Of a stretch of DNA of 64,000 nt, positions 18,161-26,911 are shown piece after piece. Under the pieces are notes generated by a model. It saw only the letters and a program-made list of their open reading frames with translations. It had not been told where the DNA came from and searched no databases. The stretch is taken from NCBI RefSeq assembly GCF_002902235.1, contig NZ_PPRL01000084.1, positions 103,606 through 167,605 on the forward strand, read 5' to 3'. This DNA is from Staphylococcus ureilyticus. Its GTDB lineage: Bacteria; Bacillota; Bacilli; Staphylococcales; Staphylococcaceae. A program made the translations under genes and the position numbers. Each line of letters begins with the position of its first letter. The first letter of the stretch is position 1.

Positions 18161-19231
18161 ATGAATAATAATATTCCAGAAACTATGAACATTTCAATAT
18201 TAAATAAACCATTTGAGATGGAACTTAAAGAAGTAGACGTTCCTAAATTAGGACCTACAGATGTTTTAGTAAAAGTGATGGCGGTAGGTGTTTGTGGATC
18301 GGATGTTCATTATTATGAACACGGTCGTGTAGGGGAATTTGTTGTTGAAAAACCATTGATTTTAGGACATGAATGTTCAGGGATCGTTGCTGATATCGGC
18401 TCAAAAGTAACACATTTTAAACCCGGGGATAGAGTTGCTATTGAACCTGGAGTTCCCTGTGGAGAGTGCGAATACTGTAAAGCTGGTAAATATAACTTAT
18501 GTCCTGATGTTAAGTTTTTAGCTACGCCTCCTATTGATGGTGCTTTTAGTCAATATATAAGTCATCCTGAAGGATTTTTATTCCATATTCCTGATGCACT
18601 ATCATATGAAGAAGCAACATTAAATGAACCATTTTCAGTTGGCGTACAAGCATGTAAACGTGCAAACGTTCAACCAGGTTCCACGGTAGTAATAATGGGT
18701 ATGGGCCCAGTTGGTTTGATGGCTGTTGTAGCAGCAAAAGCTTTTGGTGCTACAAGAATTATAGTGTCAGATCTTGAACAAATAAGATTGAATGAGGCAT
18801 TAGAACTTGGTGCAACACATGTTATAAATATTAAAGAAGAAGATGTTATCACCCGTATCAATGAAATAACAAATCATAACGGTGTAGATTATGCTTTTGA
18901 AACTGCAGGTAATCCAACAGCCTTACAAAATGCACTAGCGGTCTTGAACAATGGCGGAACTTTAGCAATAGTTGGCTTGCCACAACAAGAAAATATTGAG
19001 TTAAATATACCTTTTATTGCTAACCATGAAATTAATGTCGTAGGTATCTTTAGATATGCCAATACTTATCCAATGGGCATTGAGATGTTATCTTCAACTG
19101 CAGCTAATTTAAATACAATGTTTACCGATTCATATGATTTGGAAGATGCACAAGAGGCAATGGAAAGAGCAAGAACCAATAAAAGCGGATCATTAAAAGT
19201 TATGGTTTATCCTAATGGGAAATTAAAGTAA
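18161..19231 (+). CDS. Zinc-dependent polyol dehydrogenase (sorbitol/xylitol dehydrogenase family)
   Basis: A medium-chain dehydrogenase of 356 residues that probably oxidises a pentitol to D-xylulose with NAD. It has the catalytic zinc sites GVCGSD and GHECSG, and the structural zinc cluster GVPCGECEYCKAGKYNLCPD with all four Cys. The Rossmann motif is GMGPVGLMA, with an acidic residue after the second strand (VSDLEQ) favouring NAD. Strong AGGAGG. Xylitol 2-dehydrogenase or D-arabitol 4-dehydrogenase activity would both fit the xylulokinase partner. Confidence 0.87.
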   Translation: MNNNIPETMNISILNKPFEMELKEVDVPKLGPTDVLVKVMAVGVCGSDVHYYEHGRVGEFVVEKPLILGHECSGIVADIGSKVTHFKPGDRVAIEPGVPCGECEYCKAGKYNLCPDVKFLATPPIDGAFSQYISHPEGFLFHIPDALSYEEATLNEPFSVGVQACKRANVQPGSTVVIMGMGPVGLMAVVAAKAFGATRIIVSDLEQIRLNEALELGATHVINIKEEDVITRINEITNHNGVDYAFETAGNPTALQNALAVLNNGGTLAIVGLPQQENIELNIPFIANHEINVVGIFRYANTYPMGIEMLSSTAANLNTMFTDSYDLEDAQEAMERARTNKSGSLKVMVYPNGKLK

Positions 19232-19244
19232 TAGTATTATAAGA

Positions 19245-19288
19245 AGATCTAAAATCACTGCCTGAAAGTGATTTTAGATCTCTTTTCA
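19245..19288 (+). terminator. Terminator of pentitol operon
   Basis: A perfect 15-base stem (AGATCTAAAATCACT with AGTGATTTTAGATCT) and a seven-base loop is followed by CTTTT. Confidence 0.88.
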
Positions 19289-19582
19289 AATGAGCAACTT
19301 TAGCACATTTGTTGAGAATGCAGTGCGATACCATTAGTGTTAATGGGTGCATAAAGTTTAATTCTGGGAATGGAATATAACTATGATGATAGATGGCAAT
19401 AAAAGCCTAGAGATATAGCACGAAACATTCTCTTAGAATATTATATATCTTAAAATGTATTGTTACAATATAAAATTCAAAAAATTTAAAATAAATAAAT
19501 GATATGCGTTATAAATAAAAAATAGGTGCTTATTTGTAGTGATATAAAATTAAGCTTTGAATTAATTGAAGAGCAATGATAA
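19289..19582. other. Featureless intergenic stretch
   Basis: Between the pentitol operon terminator and the small membrane gene there are about 290 AT-rich bases with no ORF, hairpin or promoter pair that I can support. Confidence 0.4.
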
Positions 19583-19846
19583 TTACTTATTTTTTTGATA
19601 AAGTTCAAATGCTTTGTACAGAAATATTAGGGAAGATACAATTAAAAATAAAGTGAATAATCCGTTAAAAATAGGATTGCTGAAAAATTGGAAAATAGTA
19701 ACTGAACTTAATGATTCTAAAAATACTGAACCGGTTGTTTTTATTTGTAAGAAGTCAAAAGAAAGTAAAATCAAAGTAATCATCAACATGTAACCTACGG
19801 CGATAAAAAAGAGGTTTAGTAAATCTAATACAAACATCCTTCTCAT
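19583..19846 (-). CDS. Small two-helix membrane protein of unknown function
   Basis: This 87-residue hydrophobic protein is not recognised. Two long membrane segments (about residues 8-30 and 58-77) are joined by a polar loop, and it ends in a lysine-rich tail. GGGAGG stands nine bases before the ATG, which supports real translation. It is monocistronic and stands alone between the pentitol operon and a divergent HAD gene. No function can be inferred. Confidence 0.6.
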   Translation of the reverse strand: MRRMFVLDLLNLFFIAVGYMLMITLILLSFDFLQIKTTGSVFLESLSSVTIFQFFSNPIFNGLFTLFLIVSSLIFLYKAFELYQKNK

Positions 19847-20062
19847 AACAACCAGCCTCCCTTCTTACTGTTCTATAACCGATTTGTAGTGTAATAAAGC
19901 TATATTTAAAGAAATTTACAAAAAATTAACAAACGATAGAGTGAATATCTTTACAATTGTCCTTATCAATTTACATAAAAATAAAAATGAGAATAAACTG
20001 TTTGACTTTGTTGAAATGTGATAAAGAATAAGTAAATGTGTGTTTTGAATAGGAGGTTTAAA

Positions 20063-20737
20063 ATGTATAAAGCAATTATTTTTGATGTTTATGGAACACT
20101 TTTTGACATGTCCTCTTTAAAAAAAGGTATGACGCAATTTGATGATGAACAAGCAACATCAATTTCAAAGCTGTGGAGAAAAACGCAATTAAATCACATG
20201 TTTTTAAAACAAATTATGCAAAGATATATTTCCTTTGATGAGTTAACGAAAGAAGCTTTACGTTATACAATGGATGAACACAAAATACAATATGATCGTG
20301 AAGATATAAACAGGTTGTTTGATGCTTTTTTAAATTTAGAGTATTTTTACGAAGTACCTAAAATACTCGCGCAACTTAATAATATGAATATCGATGTTGG
20401 TATACTATCTAATGGAAATGATAATATGCTTAGACCATTGATTGATAATTCTGAGTTAGGGGAAAATATTAATACAGTTATGAGCGTTAATGAAATTAAA
20501 CAATATAAACCCAGCCCTGCAAGTTATGCATTGATTTTGAAATATCATCATCTGAAAAGAGAAGAGATATTATTTGTTTCTTCTAATTCTTGGGACGTAA
20601 CAGGAGCAACCAATTTCGGTTTTGATACAGCTTGGGTGAATAGACAAAATGGACATTTTGATTATAATGGACAAAATCCTACAATAACAGTTAATAATTT
20701 AAATGAATTAATTAATTGGTTAGAGATGAATAAATAA
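20063..20737 (+). CDS. HAD-superfamily hydrolase, haloacid dehalogenase type II-like
   Basis: This protein of about 224 residues resembles L-2-haloacid dehalogenases. Motif I is IFDVYGTLFD, with nucleophile Asp near residue 8 and Tyr in place of the Asp+2 acid, typical of dehalogenases rather than phosphatases. Motif II is ILSNGND and motif III centres on KPSPASY. AGGAGG at 20051-20056 fixes the ATG at 20063; an in-frame ATG at 20036 has no ribosome site. Natural substrate unknown. Confidence 0.85.
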   Translation: MYKAIIFDVYGTLFDMSSLKKGMTQFDDEQATSISKLWRKTQLNHMFLKQIMQRYISFDELTKEALRYTMDEHKIQYDREDINRLFDAFLNLEYFYEVPKILAQLNNMNIDVGILSNGNDNMLRPLIDNSELGENINTVMSVNEIKQYKPSPASYALILKYHHLKREEILFVSSNSWDVTGATNFGFDTAWVNRQNGHFDYNGQNPTITVNNLNELINWLEMNK

Positions 20738-20792
20738 ACATTTAAGATTGTCCAGAGAGTATTTACAGTCATTAAAAGTGAAAAATCATCAT

Positions 20793-20825
20793 AATGGCTA
20801 ATCCATACGAAGTGGATTAGCCATT
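20793..20825 (+). terminator. Terminator of HAD dehalogenase gene
   Basis: A perfect stem, AATGGCTAATCCA with TGGATTAGCCATT, and a TACGAAG loop is followed by TATTTG. Confidence 0.75.
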
Positions 20826-20899
20826 TATTTGAGTATGCAGTTTCTGTATCAAGCTTTGTTTAGTAATCGTAAGAGAGTTATTTCACGTGCTTAGTGATT

Positions 20900-22069
20900 T
20901 TATTTAGCCGTATTTAAATATTGTGGTAATAACTGGCTATATAAATCTATAAAAGTTAGATAAGTATCTTTATAAACATATTCATCAACTTGATGTGCTT
21001 GTCCGGTCTCACCTGGGCCATACATTACAAATGAGAAACTTTCATCTTTATCTTTCATTAAATATGATGCATCTGTAGTTGCAGTAGAAGAAGTCACATC
21101 CAGATTTCTATCAAAATAGGAATCACCTAAAGATTTAGCTAATTTTAAGAATGTATTATCTCCCTTAGTATATACAGGATCGCGGTTTACATAAGGGTTA
21201 ACAGTTATATCGGCGTCACTTTCTTGGTTAACTTGATCTTTTATACTGTTAAATAACGCCTCAAATTTATTATTATCATAATCTGGTATGGTACGCATGT
21301 TAAACAGTGATTCAGCATAGGCTGGTATAGAATTGACTTGGTCGCCACCGGATATGATTGTTGAATTCATTGTTGGCGTACCGAGCAACTCACTTTTAAT
21401 ATCAACTTTGTTATACGCTTTATTTAAATAATGAATAAAATCGACCAATGGATTAATCGCATTATAACCTAATTCAGGCATTGAGCTGTGTGAAGATTTA
21501 CCTTTGGATATCACTTGAATATCCATGGTACCTTTATGTGTATAAACAATGCCATCTTGTGAAGGCTCTGCGATTAATAGGGCTTCGACGTCATCCATAT
21601 AGCCTTTTTCATGTAATAATGCAGCGCCGTCACTCGTTACTTCTTCTCCTGCAGTCGCCATAAATCTGATAGTACCTTGATTTAATGTACCTGCTTCTTT
21701 AATTTCTATTAAACTAATTGCTAAAGCGGCTAGTCCTGATTTCATATCTGCAGAGCCACGTCCGTGTAATCTTCCTTGATTATCTTCTGTAAGCTTAAAT
21801 GGGTCATAATTCCATAAATTTTCATCACCTGTAGTGACAACGTCCATATGCCCTGAAATACCAACCACAGGTTTTCCGTTACCAATTTCTGCAACTAAGT
21901 TAGCTCTTGTGTTTTCGCCTTCCAGTTTTTCGATTTTAGTTTGAATTCCGTATTTATTAAATAAATCTTGTAAATAATGTGCGACATCAAGTTCTTTTTC
22001 GTTCACAGATTGAATTTCAACAATGTCAGACAATATCTTTACACGCTCATCATTAGAAAATACTGACAT
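20900..22069 (-). CDS. ArgE/DapE-family peptidase (complete paralogue)
   Basis: This M20-family metallopeptidase of about 389 residues is the likely counterpart of succinyl-diaminopimelate desuccinylase or acetylornithine deacetylase. It carries GISGHMDVVTTGDE, LHGRGSADMKSG and TAGEEVTSDGA, which supply the His, Asp and catalytic Glu-Glu pair, and a central dimerisation domain (KGKSSHSSMPELG). AAAGGATG lies seven bases before the ATG at 22069; the longer frame up to 22114 has no ribosome site. The truncated gene at 1-391 is a close paralogue. Neither lies in a lysine or arginine operon, so a general N-acyl or dipeptide hydrolase role is equally possible. Confidence 0.85.
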   Translation of the reverse strand: MSVFSNDERVKILSDIVEIQSVNEKELDVAHYLQDLFNKYGIQTKIEKLEGENTRANLVAEIGNGKPVVGISGHMDVVTTGDENLWNYDPFKLTEDNQGRLHGRGSADMKSGLAALAISLIEIKEAGTLNQGTIRFMATAGEEVTSDGAALLHEKGYMDDVEALLIAEPSQDGIVYTHKGTMDIQVISKGKSSHSSMPELGYNAINPLVDFIHYLNKAYNKVDIKSELLGTPTMNSTIISGGDQVNSIPAYAESLFNMRTIPDYDNNKFEALFNSIKDQVNQESDADITVNPYVNRDPVYTKGDNTFLKLAKSLGDSYFDRNLDVTSSTATTDASYLMKDKDESFSFVMYGPGETGQAHQVDEYVYKDTYLTFIDLYSQLLPQYLNTAK

Positions 22070-22230
22070 ACAAACACATCCTTTATATATATTGAATACT
22101 TTAGTATCTACCACATTATTAATTTTTAAAACTATAAAAGGATTGATGCAAAAAAATATGCTTTGTTAGATAATGAGTTGTGCTATACTTATAATGAATC
22201 TTTTGATTTAGACAAAGGAGCATGCGTGAC

Positions 22231-22830
22231 ATGAAAAAATGGGGAAGTAGACTTGTCACATTAATTGGTGTGGCACTCATTATAATAGCAATTTATTTAT
22301 TTATGAAACCAAAGATTGATAATTATTTTACTCAAAAAGACAATGAAAATAAAATAGAACATTATGACCAACAATCTAAAACTTCTGAAAAAAAGAAAGT
22401 AGAAATACCTAAAGATAAGACAAAGATGGCAGGTTATTTATCAATTCCTGATGCAGATATTAAAACACCTGTTTATCCTGGCCCGGCCACGCCGAAACAA
22501 TTAGATAGAGGCGTAAGTTTTGTGGAATCAAACGAATCATTAGAGGATCAAAATATCGCAATTGCAGGTCATACATTAACGGGTCATTCGGATTATCAAT
22601 TTTCTAGGTTACCTGAAACGAAAAAGGGAAGCAAAGTTTATTTTAAAGTTGGAGATGAGCGAAGAACGTATCAGATTACTAAAATTTATGATGTGAAACC
22701 AGATGAAGTTGAAGTGTTGGACGAACAAGCATCGAATAAGAAGCAACTAACATTAATTACATGTGATAATTACAATGAACAAACAGGTGAGTGGGAAGAT
22801 AGAAAAATATTTATTGCCGAAGCACTATAA
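22231..22830 (+). CDS. srtA: Sortase A, housekeeping class A transpeptidase
   Basis: Sortase A cleaves LPXTG surface proteins between Thr and Gly and links them to peptidoglycan. The 199-residue protein has an N-terminal membrane anchor (about residues 7-24), a linker, and the class A barrel. The catalytic triad is visible: His114 in IAGHTLTGHS, Cys178 in TLITCDNYN and Arg191 in WEDRK. The N-terminus MKKWGSR closely matches S. aureus SrtA. AAAGGAG is ten bases before this ATG but only one base before the in-frame ATG at 22222, so 22231 is chosen. Confidence 0.95.
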   Translation: MKKWGSRLVTLIGVALIIIAIYLFMKPKIDNYFTQKDNENKIEHYDQQSKTSEKKKVEIPKDKTKMAGYLSIPDADIKTPVYPGPATPKQLDRGVSFVESNESLEDQNIAIAGHTLTGHSDYQFSRLPETKKGSKVYFKVGDERRTYQITKIYDVKPDEVEVLDEQASNKKQLTLITCDNYNEQTGEWEDRKIFIAEAL

Positions 22831-22858
22831 CATGCACCGTTAAATAAAAAATCATATA

Positions 22859-22913
22859 AAAAGTCCGTATTCATTACCAAGTAAAAACATGGGTTTGAAT
22901 ACGGGCTTTTTTA
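22859..22913. terminator. Bidirectional terminator srtA / nanE
   Basis: AAAAAGTCCGTATTCA pairs with TTGAATACGGGCTTTTTT around a loop of about 20 bases. A and T runs on both sides serve srtA and the convergent nanE. Confidence 0.85.
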
Positions 22914-22917
22914 AATG

Positions 22918-23586
22918 TTAATTTTCAATTGCTTGAATAAATCTTTTGGTGATTTCTTTAGGGCGTGTAATCGCACCTCCGACGACTGTACAATGAACAT
23001 TTAAGGCTGTAACTTGTTTAAACATTTCAGGTGTGATGACATTTCCTTCAGCTATAACTTTTGCATGAACATGTGAAATCACATCTTTTAAAAATTTGAA
23101 GTTATCTTCATACAAAATATGTCCTTTAGTATAAGCAGTATAGCCTCGAAGGGTCGTTCCTATGTAATCAAAACCTAATTTATCAGCATATTGTGCTTCT
23201 TCAAGTGTAGAGATATCAGCCATAATTTCTATATTTGGTGCTTGCTGACGTATATAAGAAACAAGTTCTTGTAATGATTCTTCAGGACGCTCCTGCTTTG
23301 TAGCATCCAAGGCAATAACTTCACATTTGCTTTCTAGTAATTCATCGACTTCTTTACGTGTTGCGGTGATAAAAACATCAGAATTTGCATAGTCTCTTTT
23401 GACAATACCGATGATAGGTAAATTCACCTCTTGTTTTATCGCCATAATGTCTTCTTTAGAGTTTGCTCTAATGCCAACAGCACCACCTTCATATGCAGCT
23501 AAAGCCATTTTTGACATGATAAAAGATGAATGTAACGGCTCATTTTCCAAGGCTTGACATGAGACAATTAATCCTTGTGGTAACAT
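22918..23586 (-). CDS. nanE: N-acetylmannosamine-6-phosphate 2-epimerase
   Basis: NanE converts ManNAc-6-phosphate to GlcNAc-6-phosphate in sialic acid breakdown. This 222-residue TIM-barrel protein has the family segments [14 protein letters not shown] at the start, IGIVKRDY near residue 58, and [11 protein letters not shown] and [13 protein letters not shown] with the catalytic acid and base region. Start ATG follows GGAGTG by seven bases. It is divergent from nanR, with a NanR-type operator between them. Confidence 0.93.
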   Translation of the reverse strand: MLPQGLIVSCQALENEPLHSSFIMSKMALAAYEGGAVGIRANSKEDIMAIKQEVNLPIIGIVKRDYANSDVFITATRKEVDELLESKCEVIALDATKQERPEESLQELVSYIRQQAPNIEIMADISTLEEAQYADKLGFDYIGTTLRGYTAYTKGHILYEDNFKFLKDVISHVHAKVIAEGNVITPEMFKQVTALNVHCTVVGGAITRPKEITKRFIQAIEN

Positions 23587-23696
23587 AATAATACACTCCG
23601 TAACTTTAGTAGATTTAATAAAATACTTTACTATCTAATAGATTTATATTTTTAATATAACACCAAGAAAATAATAATCAATATATTTCATTGTTA

Positions 23697-23711
23697 TGAA
23701 AAACATTTTCA
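23697..23711. promoter_or_regulatory. NanR-type operator between nanE and nanR
   Basis: TGAAAAACATTTTCA is an inverted repeat that recurs almost unchanged at 25818-25832 in the nanK-nanA gap. Both divergent nan promoters having the same element strongly suggests the binding site of the RpiR-family NanR. Direct binding is inferred. Confidence 0.75.
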
Positions 23712-23751
23712 TTTATACTATAGCTATGATTGGGATGGGAGGATAGATAAT

Positions 23752-24549
23752 ATGAAATTTGAAAATCGCCTGCAACGTTACCATCATTTATTTACTAAAA
23801 CAGATAAACAAATCGTAGCGTATATTCAAAACAATGACTTTGACGACACATTTTCAACAATTAATTCATTAGCATATGCGATTGGTACTTCGCCTGCAAC
23901 GATTACAAGATTTAGCAATAAATTAGATTATGAGAACTTTCAAGATTTGAAGTTTAATTTACAGCAAGAAATGTCGGAAAGAGTAATAGAAAATAGTCCT
24001 TTAATTCAACGTATTCATAAATATCATCAAAATATTATTCAGCAAACAGGAGAATTTATTTCTGATGAAAAAATTCAAAGTTTTGTTAACCAAATTATTC
24101 GAAGTAGACAAATCATTTATGCAGGTCTTGGTAGTTCTGGATTATCAGCTACAGAATTTTACTATCGTATGATGAGAATGGGTTTGAAAGGGAATGTGTC
24201 TACAGATGCTCATCAAATGAAAATATTTGCTTCTTTGTTATCAGCATCAGATACATTTGTTGCGATTTCAAATAGTGGTGAAACTACAGAGCTTATAGCT
24301 GCAGCCAAAGTAGCACATGAACGTGGGGCTTATGTCGTAGTTATAACGAATTATGAAGGAAGTCCAATTACTGAGTGTGCAGATTTAGTGCTCATAACAA
24401 CTGATCAATCTAGAAATAAAGACACACAATTTATTAATACTCAAATCGCAACATTGTTTTTAATAGATATTGTCAGTTACTTATTATTAGATGATACATA
24501 TATGCATAATGTATATCAACATACGAAAAAAGTAGTGTTAAATGAATAG
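23752..24549 (+). CDS. nanR: RpiR-family regulator of sialic acid genes
   Basis: This 265-residue regulator has an N-terminal RpiR helix-turn-helix (STINSLAYAIGTSPATITRF, about residues 41-60) and a C-terminal SIS sugar-phosphate domain (AGLGSSGLSATEFY and AISNSGETTELIAAA). In S. aureus the corresponding NanR represses the nan promoters and responds to ManNAc-6-phosphate, the substrate of neighbouring nanE. GGGAGG precedes the ATG by nine bases. Confidence 0.88.
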   Translation: MKFENRLQRYHHLFTKTDKQIVAYIQNNDFDDTFSTINSLAYAIGTSPATITRFSNKLDYENFQDLKFNLQQEMSERVIENSPLIQRIHKYHQNIIQQTGEFISDEKIQSFVNQIIRSRQIIYAGLGSSGLSATEFYYRMMRMGLKGNVSTDAHQMKIFASLLSASDTFVAISNSGETTELIAAAKVAHERGAYVVVITNYEGSPITECADLVLITTDQSRNKDTQFINTQIATLFLIDIVSYLLLDDTYMHNVYQHTKKVVLNE

Positions 24550-24622
24550 AGTCTTTGTGAACGTAAACACGTAAATAAATGTTACGAGGTTCGTTAGGCA
24601 TATAAGTATCCTTGATTAAAAC

Positions 24623-24667
24623 AAAAACGCCAAATTCTATTGAGATTATATAGAATTTGGCGTTTTT
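24623..24667. terminator. Terminator after nanR
   Basis: AAAAACGCCAAATTCTAT and ATAGAATTTGGCGTTTTT form a long stem with A and T runs on both sides. It ends nanR and could also stop readthrough from the convergent nanK. Confidence 0.9.
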
Positions 24668-24907
24668 GTAGTCCATGGACATTAAAATGGTGGATATATT
24701 TCAAAGTATGAAGAAACAGGTAAGTGCTGTGCTCGCTTAATTGTGTTTATTTATGACCGCTTTCTTCGTGTGCAACAGTAAATACCTGTATAAACGAAAA
24801 ATTGGCTTAATATCAATATTTTTTTGATAGTAGGATTTTTGATGGTTTTGGTTCATAAAGGACGCAATTTTCATGGCTATAACAGCATAACGTCGTCAAT
24901 AGCTGTT
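24668..24907. other. Spacer between nanR terminator and nanK
   Basis: About 240 bases without a supportable gene or signal. A 17-20 codon ORF starting near 24677 has no ribosome site and is not called. Confidence 0.4.
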
Positions 24908-25780
24908 TTAAAATTTAGAGACTGCGCCATAAAGTGCAGCATGATTCTGTGTACGCGTTGTTTGTATATGAGCATGACCGTATTGCTCAGGTAAGTAATG
25001 TTCGACTTTAGGTACGATGTATTTTAATAAATTTTTTCCTTGTGAAGAAACACCGCCACCGATCAGAATTAAACCGGGATCATAAATAATCTGTATTTGA
25101 GCGATACCTTCTGCGATTGAATCACTCCATTGATTGAGTATAGATAATGCAAGATTATCTTGTTGATCTGCGAGTTCAAATAATTTTGGTACATTATCTT
25201 GATAAATAAATCCTTTTTCTAACATGAGTGTTTTTAAGGCAGTTGTTGAGGCACGTTGTTCGAATGTTTTGTTTGTTTGTCTATCAAAAAGTAAATAACC
25301 AATTTCATTAGCACGATTTCGTTCCCCGTTGTATAGTTGGGAATATTTATTATAAAAAGCGCCCCCAATTCCTGTACCCAGTGTTAAGCAAAAAATATTT
25401 TGTGCGCTGTAATCATGGAAAACCAATTCCCCTAACAAAGCTGCATTGACATCGTTAAATACATTCACCTGAGCATATAATGGTTTAAGCAAACACTTGA
25501 AGTCAGTACCTACATAATTAGGTATGGTTGGACCAGCGTATTCAACTATGCCACGGCGTTCGTCTATAACGCCTGCGCTAGAAATGCCGACATAAAGTGG
25601 GGACATTTGATAAGATTTTTGAAACGTCATTACAATGTTATAAATTTTATCCTCAATAAATGTATCTATGTTGTTAGGGGTAGGTGTTTTGATATATTCT
25701 ATAAAATTTAATGATTGATCAACTACAGCTGCTTTAATTTCTGTCCCTCCAATATCAATAGCAATCTTATATGGATGCAT
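24908..25780 (-). CDS. nanK: N-acetylmannosamine kinase, ROK family
   Basis: NanK phosphorylates ManNAc, the NanA product, to ManNAc-6-phosphate. This ROK kinase of about 290 residues has the N-terminal phosphate motif AIDIGGTEIKAAVVDQ, the catalytic Asp in VNVFNDVNAALLGE, and LTLGTGIGGAF. The zinc-binding CXCGXXGC motif common in ROK proteins is absent, as in other staphylococcal NanK. AAGGAGGA at 25788-25795 is seven bases from the ATG at 25780 and only one base from the in-frame TTG at 25786, so 25780 is preferred. Divergent from nanA. Confidence 0.88.
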   Translation of the reverse strand: MHPYKIAIDIGGTEIKAAVVDQSLNFIEYIKTPTPNNIDTFIEDKIYNIVMTFQKSYQMSPLYVGISSAGVIDERRGIVEYAGPTIPNYVGTDFKCLLKPLYAQVNVFNDVNAALLGELVFHDYSAQNIFCLTLGTGIGGAFYNKYSQLYNGERNRANEIGYLLFDRQTNKTFEQRASTTALKTLMLEKGFIYQDNVPKLFELADQQDNLALSILNQWSDSIAEGIAQIQIIYDPGLILIGGGVSSQGKNLLKYIVPKVEHYLPEQYGHAHIQTTRTQNHAALYGAVSKF

Positions 25781-25817
25781 ATACAAATCCTCCTTAATTT
25801 TTAAAAGAAATCGATAT

Positions 25818-25832
25818 TGAAAAAAATTTTCA
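25818..25832. promoter_or_regulatory. NanR-type operator between nanK and nanA
   Basis: TGAAAAAAATTTTCA differs by one base from the element at 23697-23711. It lies in the shared nanK/nanA control region, close to the nanK start. Confidence 0.75.
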
Positions 25833-25885
25833 CTTATATTGTTTCGAAATGATGTATTTTTTCAAAATTCTATTGCCACACTCTA

Positions 25886-25899
25886 TGATAGCGTTTACA
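25886..25899 (+). promoter_or_regulatory. cre site (CcpA) upstream of nanA
   Basis: TGATAGCGTTTACA fits the cre consensus TGWNANCGNTNWCA at every defined position. It implies glucose repression of the nan genes, in line with known catabolite control of sialic acid use in staphylococci. Confidence 0.75.
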
Positions 25900-26004
25900 A
25901 TTTGAACTGTAAATAGAATAAATAAAAGATATTTTTTAAAGCATTATACAGTTATATAAATGATTTTGAATAATAACTTAAATATATAGATGGAGGGTTA
26001 TACG

Positions 26005-26886
26005 ATGGAAGAGAATTTAAAAGGTTTATATGCAGCATTATTAGTACCATTTGATGAAGATGGTCAGGTTAAAGAGAAAGGATTGGCGCAAATTGCTCAA
26101 AATGCCATTGAAACTGAAGGCTTAGATGGACTTTATGTTAACGGCAGCTCAGGTGAAAACTTCTTATTAAATAAAGAACAAAAGAAACAAGTTTTTAAAG
26201 TTGCGAAAGAGGCGGTTAATAAAAATGTAAAAATGATTGCTCAAGTTGGGTCGTTAGATTTAAACGAAGCAATAGAGTTAGGTAAATATGCAACTGAATT
26301 AGGATATGATGCGATTTCAGCAGTTACACCGTTCTATTATCCATTTTCATTTGAAGAAATCAAAGATTACTATTTTGAATTAATTGAAGCGACACAAAAT
26401 AATTTAATTATTTATGCAATTCCAGACTTAACTGGCGTTAACATTTCTATAGAACAATTTGGTGAATTATTTAATCATGAAAAAGTGGTTGGCGTAAAAT
26501 ATACAGCCCCTAATTTTTTCCTATTAGAACGTATTCGAAAAGCGTATCCAGATAAATTAATACTTTCAGGTTTTGATGAAATGTTAGTGCAAGCAGCTAT
26601 TTCTGGTGTGGATGGCGCAATTGGGTCTACTTATAACGTTAATGGTAGACGCGCAAGACAAATTTTTGAAAAAGCTAAAAGCGGTCAAATTGATGAAGCA
26701 TATCAAATTCAGCATGATACTAACGACATAATTGAAAATGTGTTGTCTATGGGCATTTATTCTACATTAAAAGAAATTTTAGCGACACGTGGCATTGACG
26801 GAGGTTTACCGAAACGCCCATTTAAACCATTCAATGAAAATAACAGAGCTAAATTAGAAACATTAATTAACAAATACGATTTGTAG
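26005..26886 (+). CDS. nanA: N-acetylneuraminate lyase
   Basis: NanA splits N-acetylneuraminate into ManNAc and pyruvate, the first step of sialic acid catabolism. The 293-residue DapA/NAL-family barrel has the Schiff-base Lys165 in VGVKYTAPN, the catalytic Tyr137 in [10 protein letters not shown] and the carboxylate loop [14 protein letters not shown] at 25992-25997 points to the ATG at 26005 rather than the in-frame ATG at 25990. The length equals that of S. aureus NanA. It is cotranscribed with nanT 25 bases later. Confidence 0.96.
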   Translation: MEENLKGLYAALLVPFDEDGQVKEKGLAQIAQNAIETEGLDGLYVNGSSGENFLLNKEQKKQVFKVAKEAVNKNVKMIAQVGSLDLNEAIELGKYATELGYDAISAVTPFYYPFSFEEIKDYYFELIEATQNNLIIYAIPDLTGVNISIEQFGELFNHEKVVGVKYTAPNFFLLERIRKAYPDKLILSGFDEMLVQAAISGVDGAIGSTYNVNGRRARQIFEKAKSGQIDEAYQIQHDTNDIIENVLSMGIYSTLKEILATRGIDGGLPKRPFKPFNENNRAKLETLINKYDL

Positions 26887-26911
26887 GTTACCGTATAAGG
26901 GGATGAATTAA

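Noticed and set aside
24674..24740. Very short ORF encoding a peptide of about 20 residues that could resemble a phenol-soluble modulin
   Set aside because: No ribosome site, no match to known modulin sequences, and it lies directly behind a terminator.
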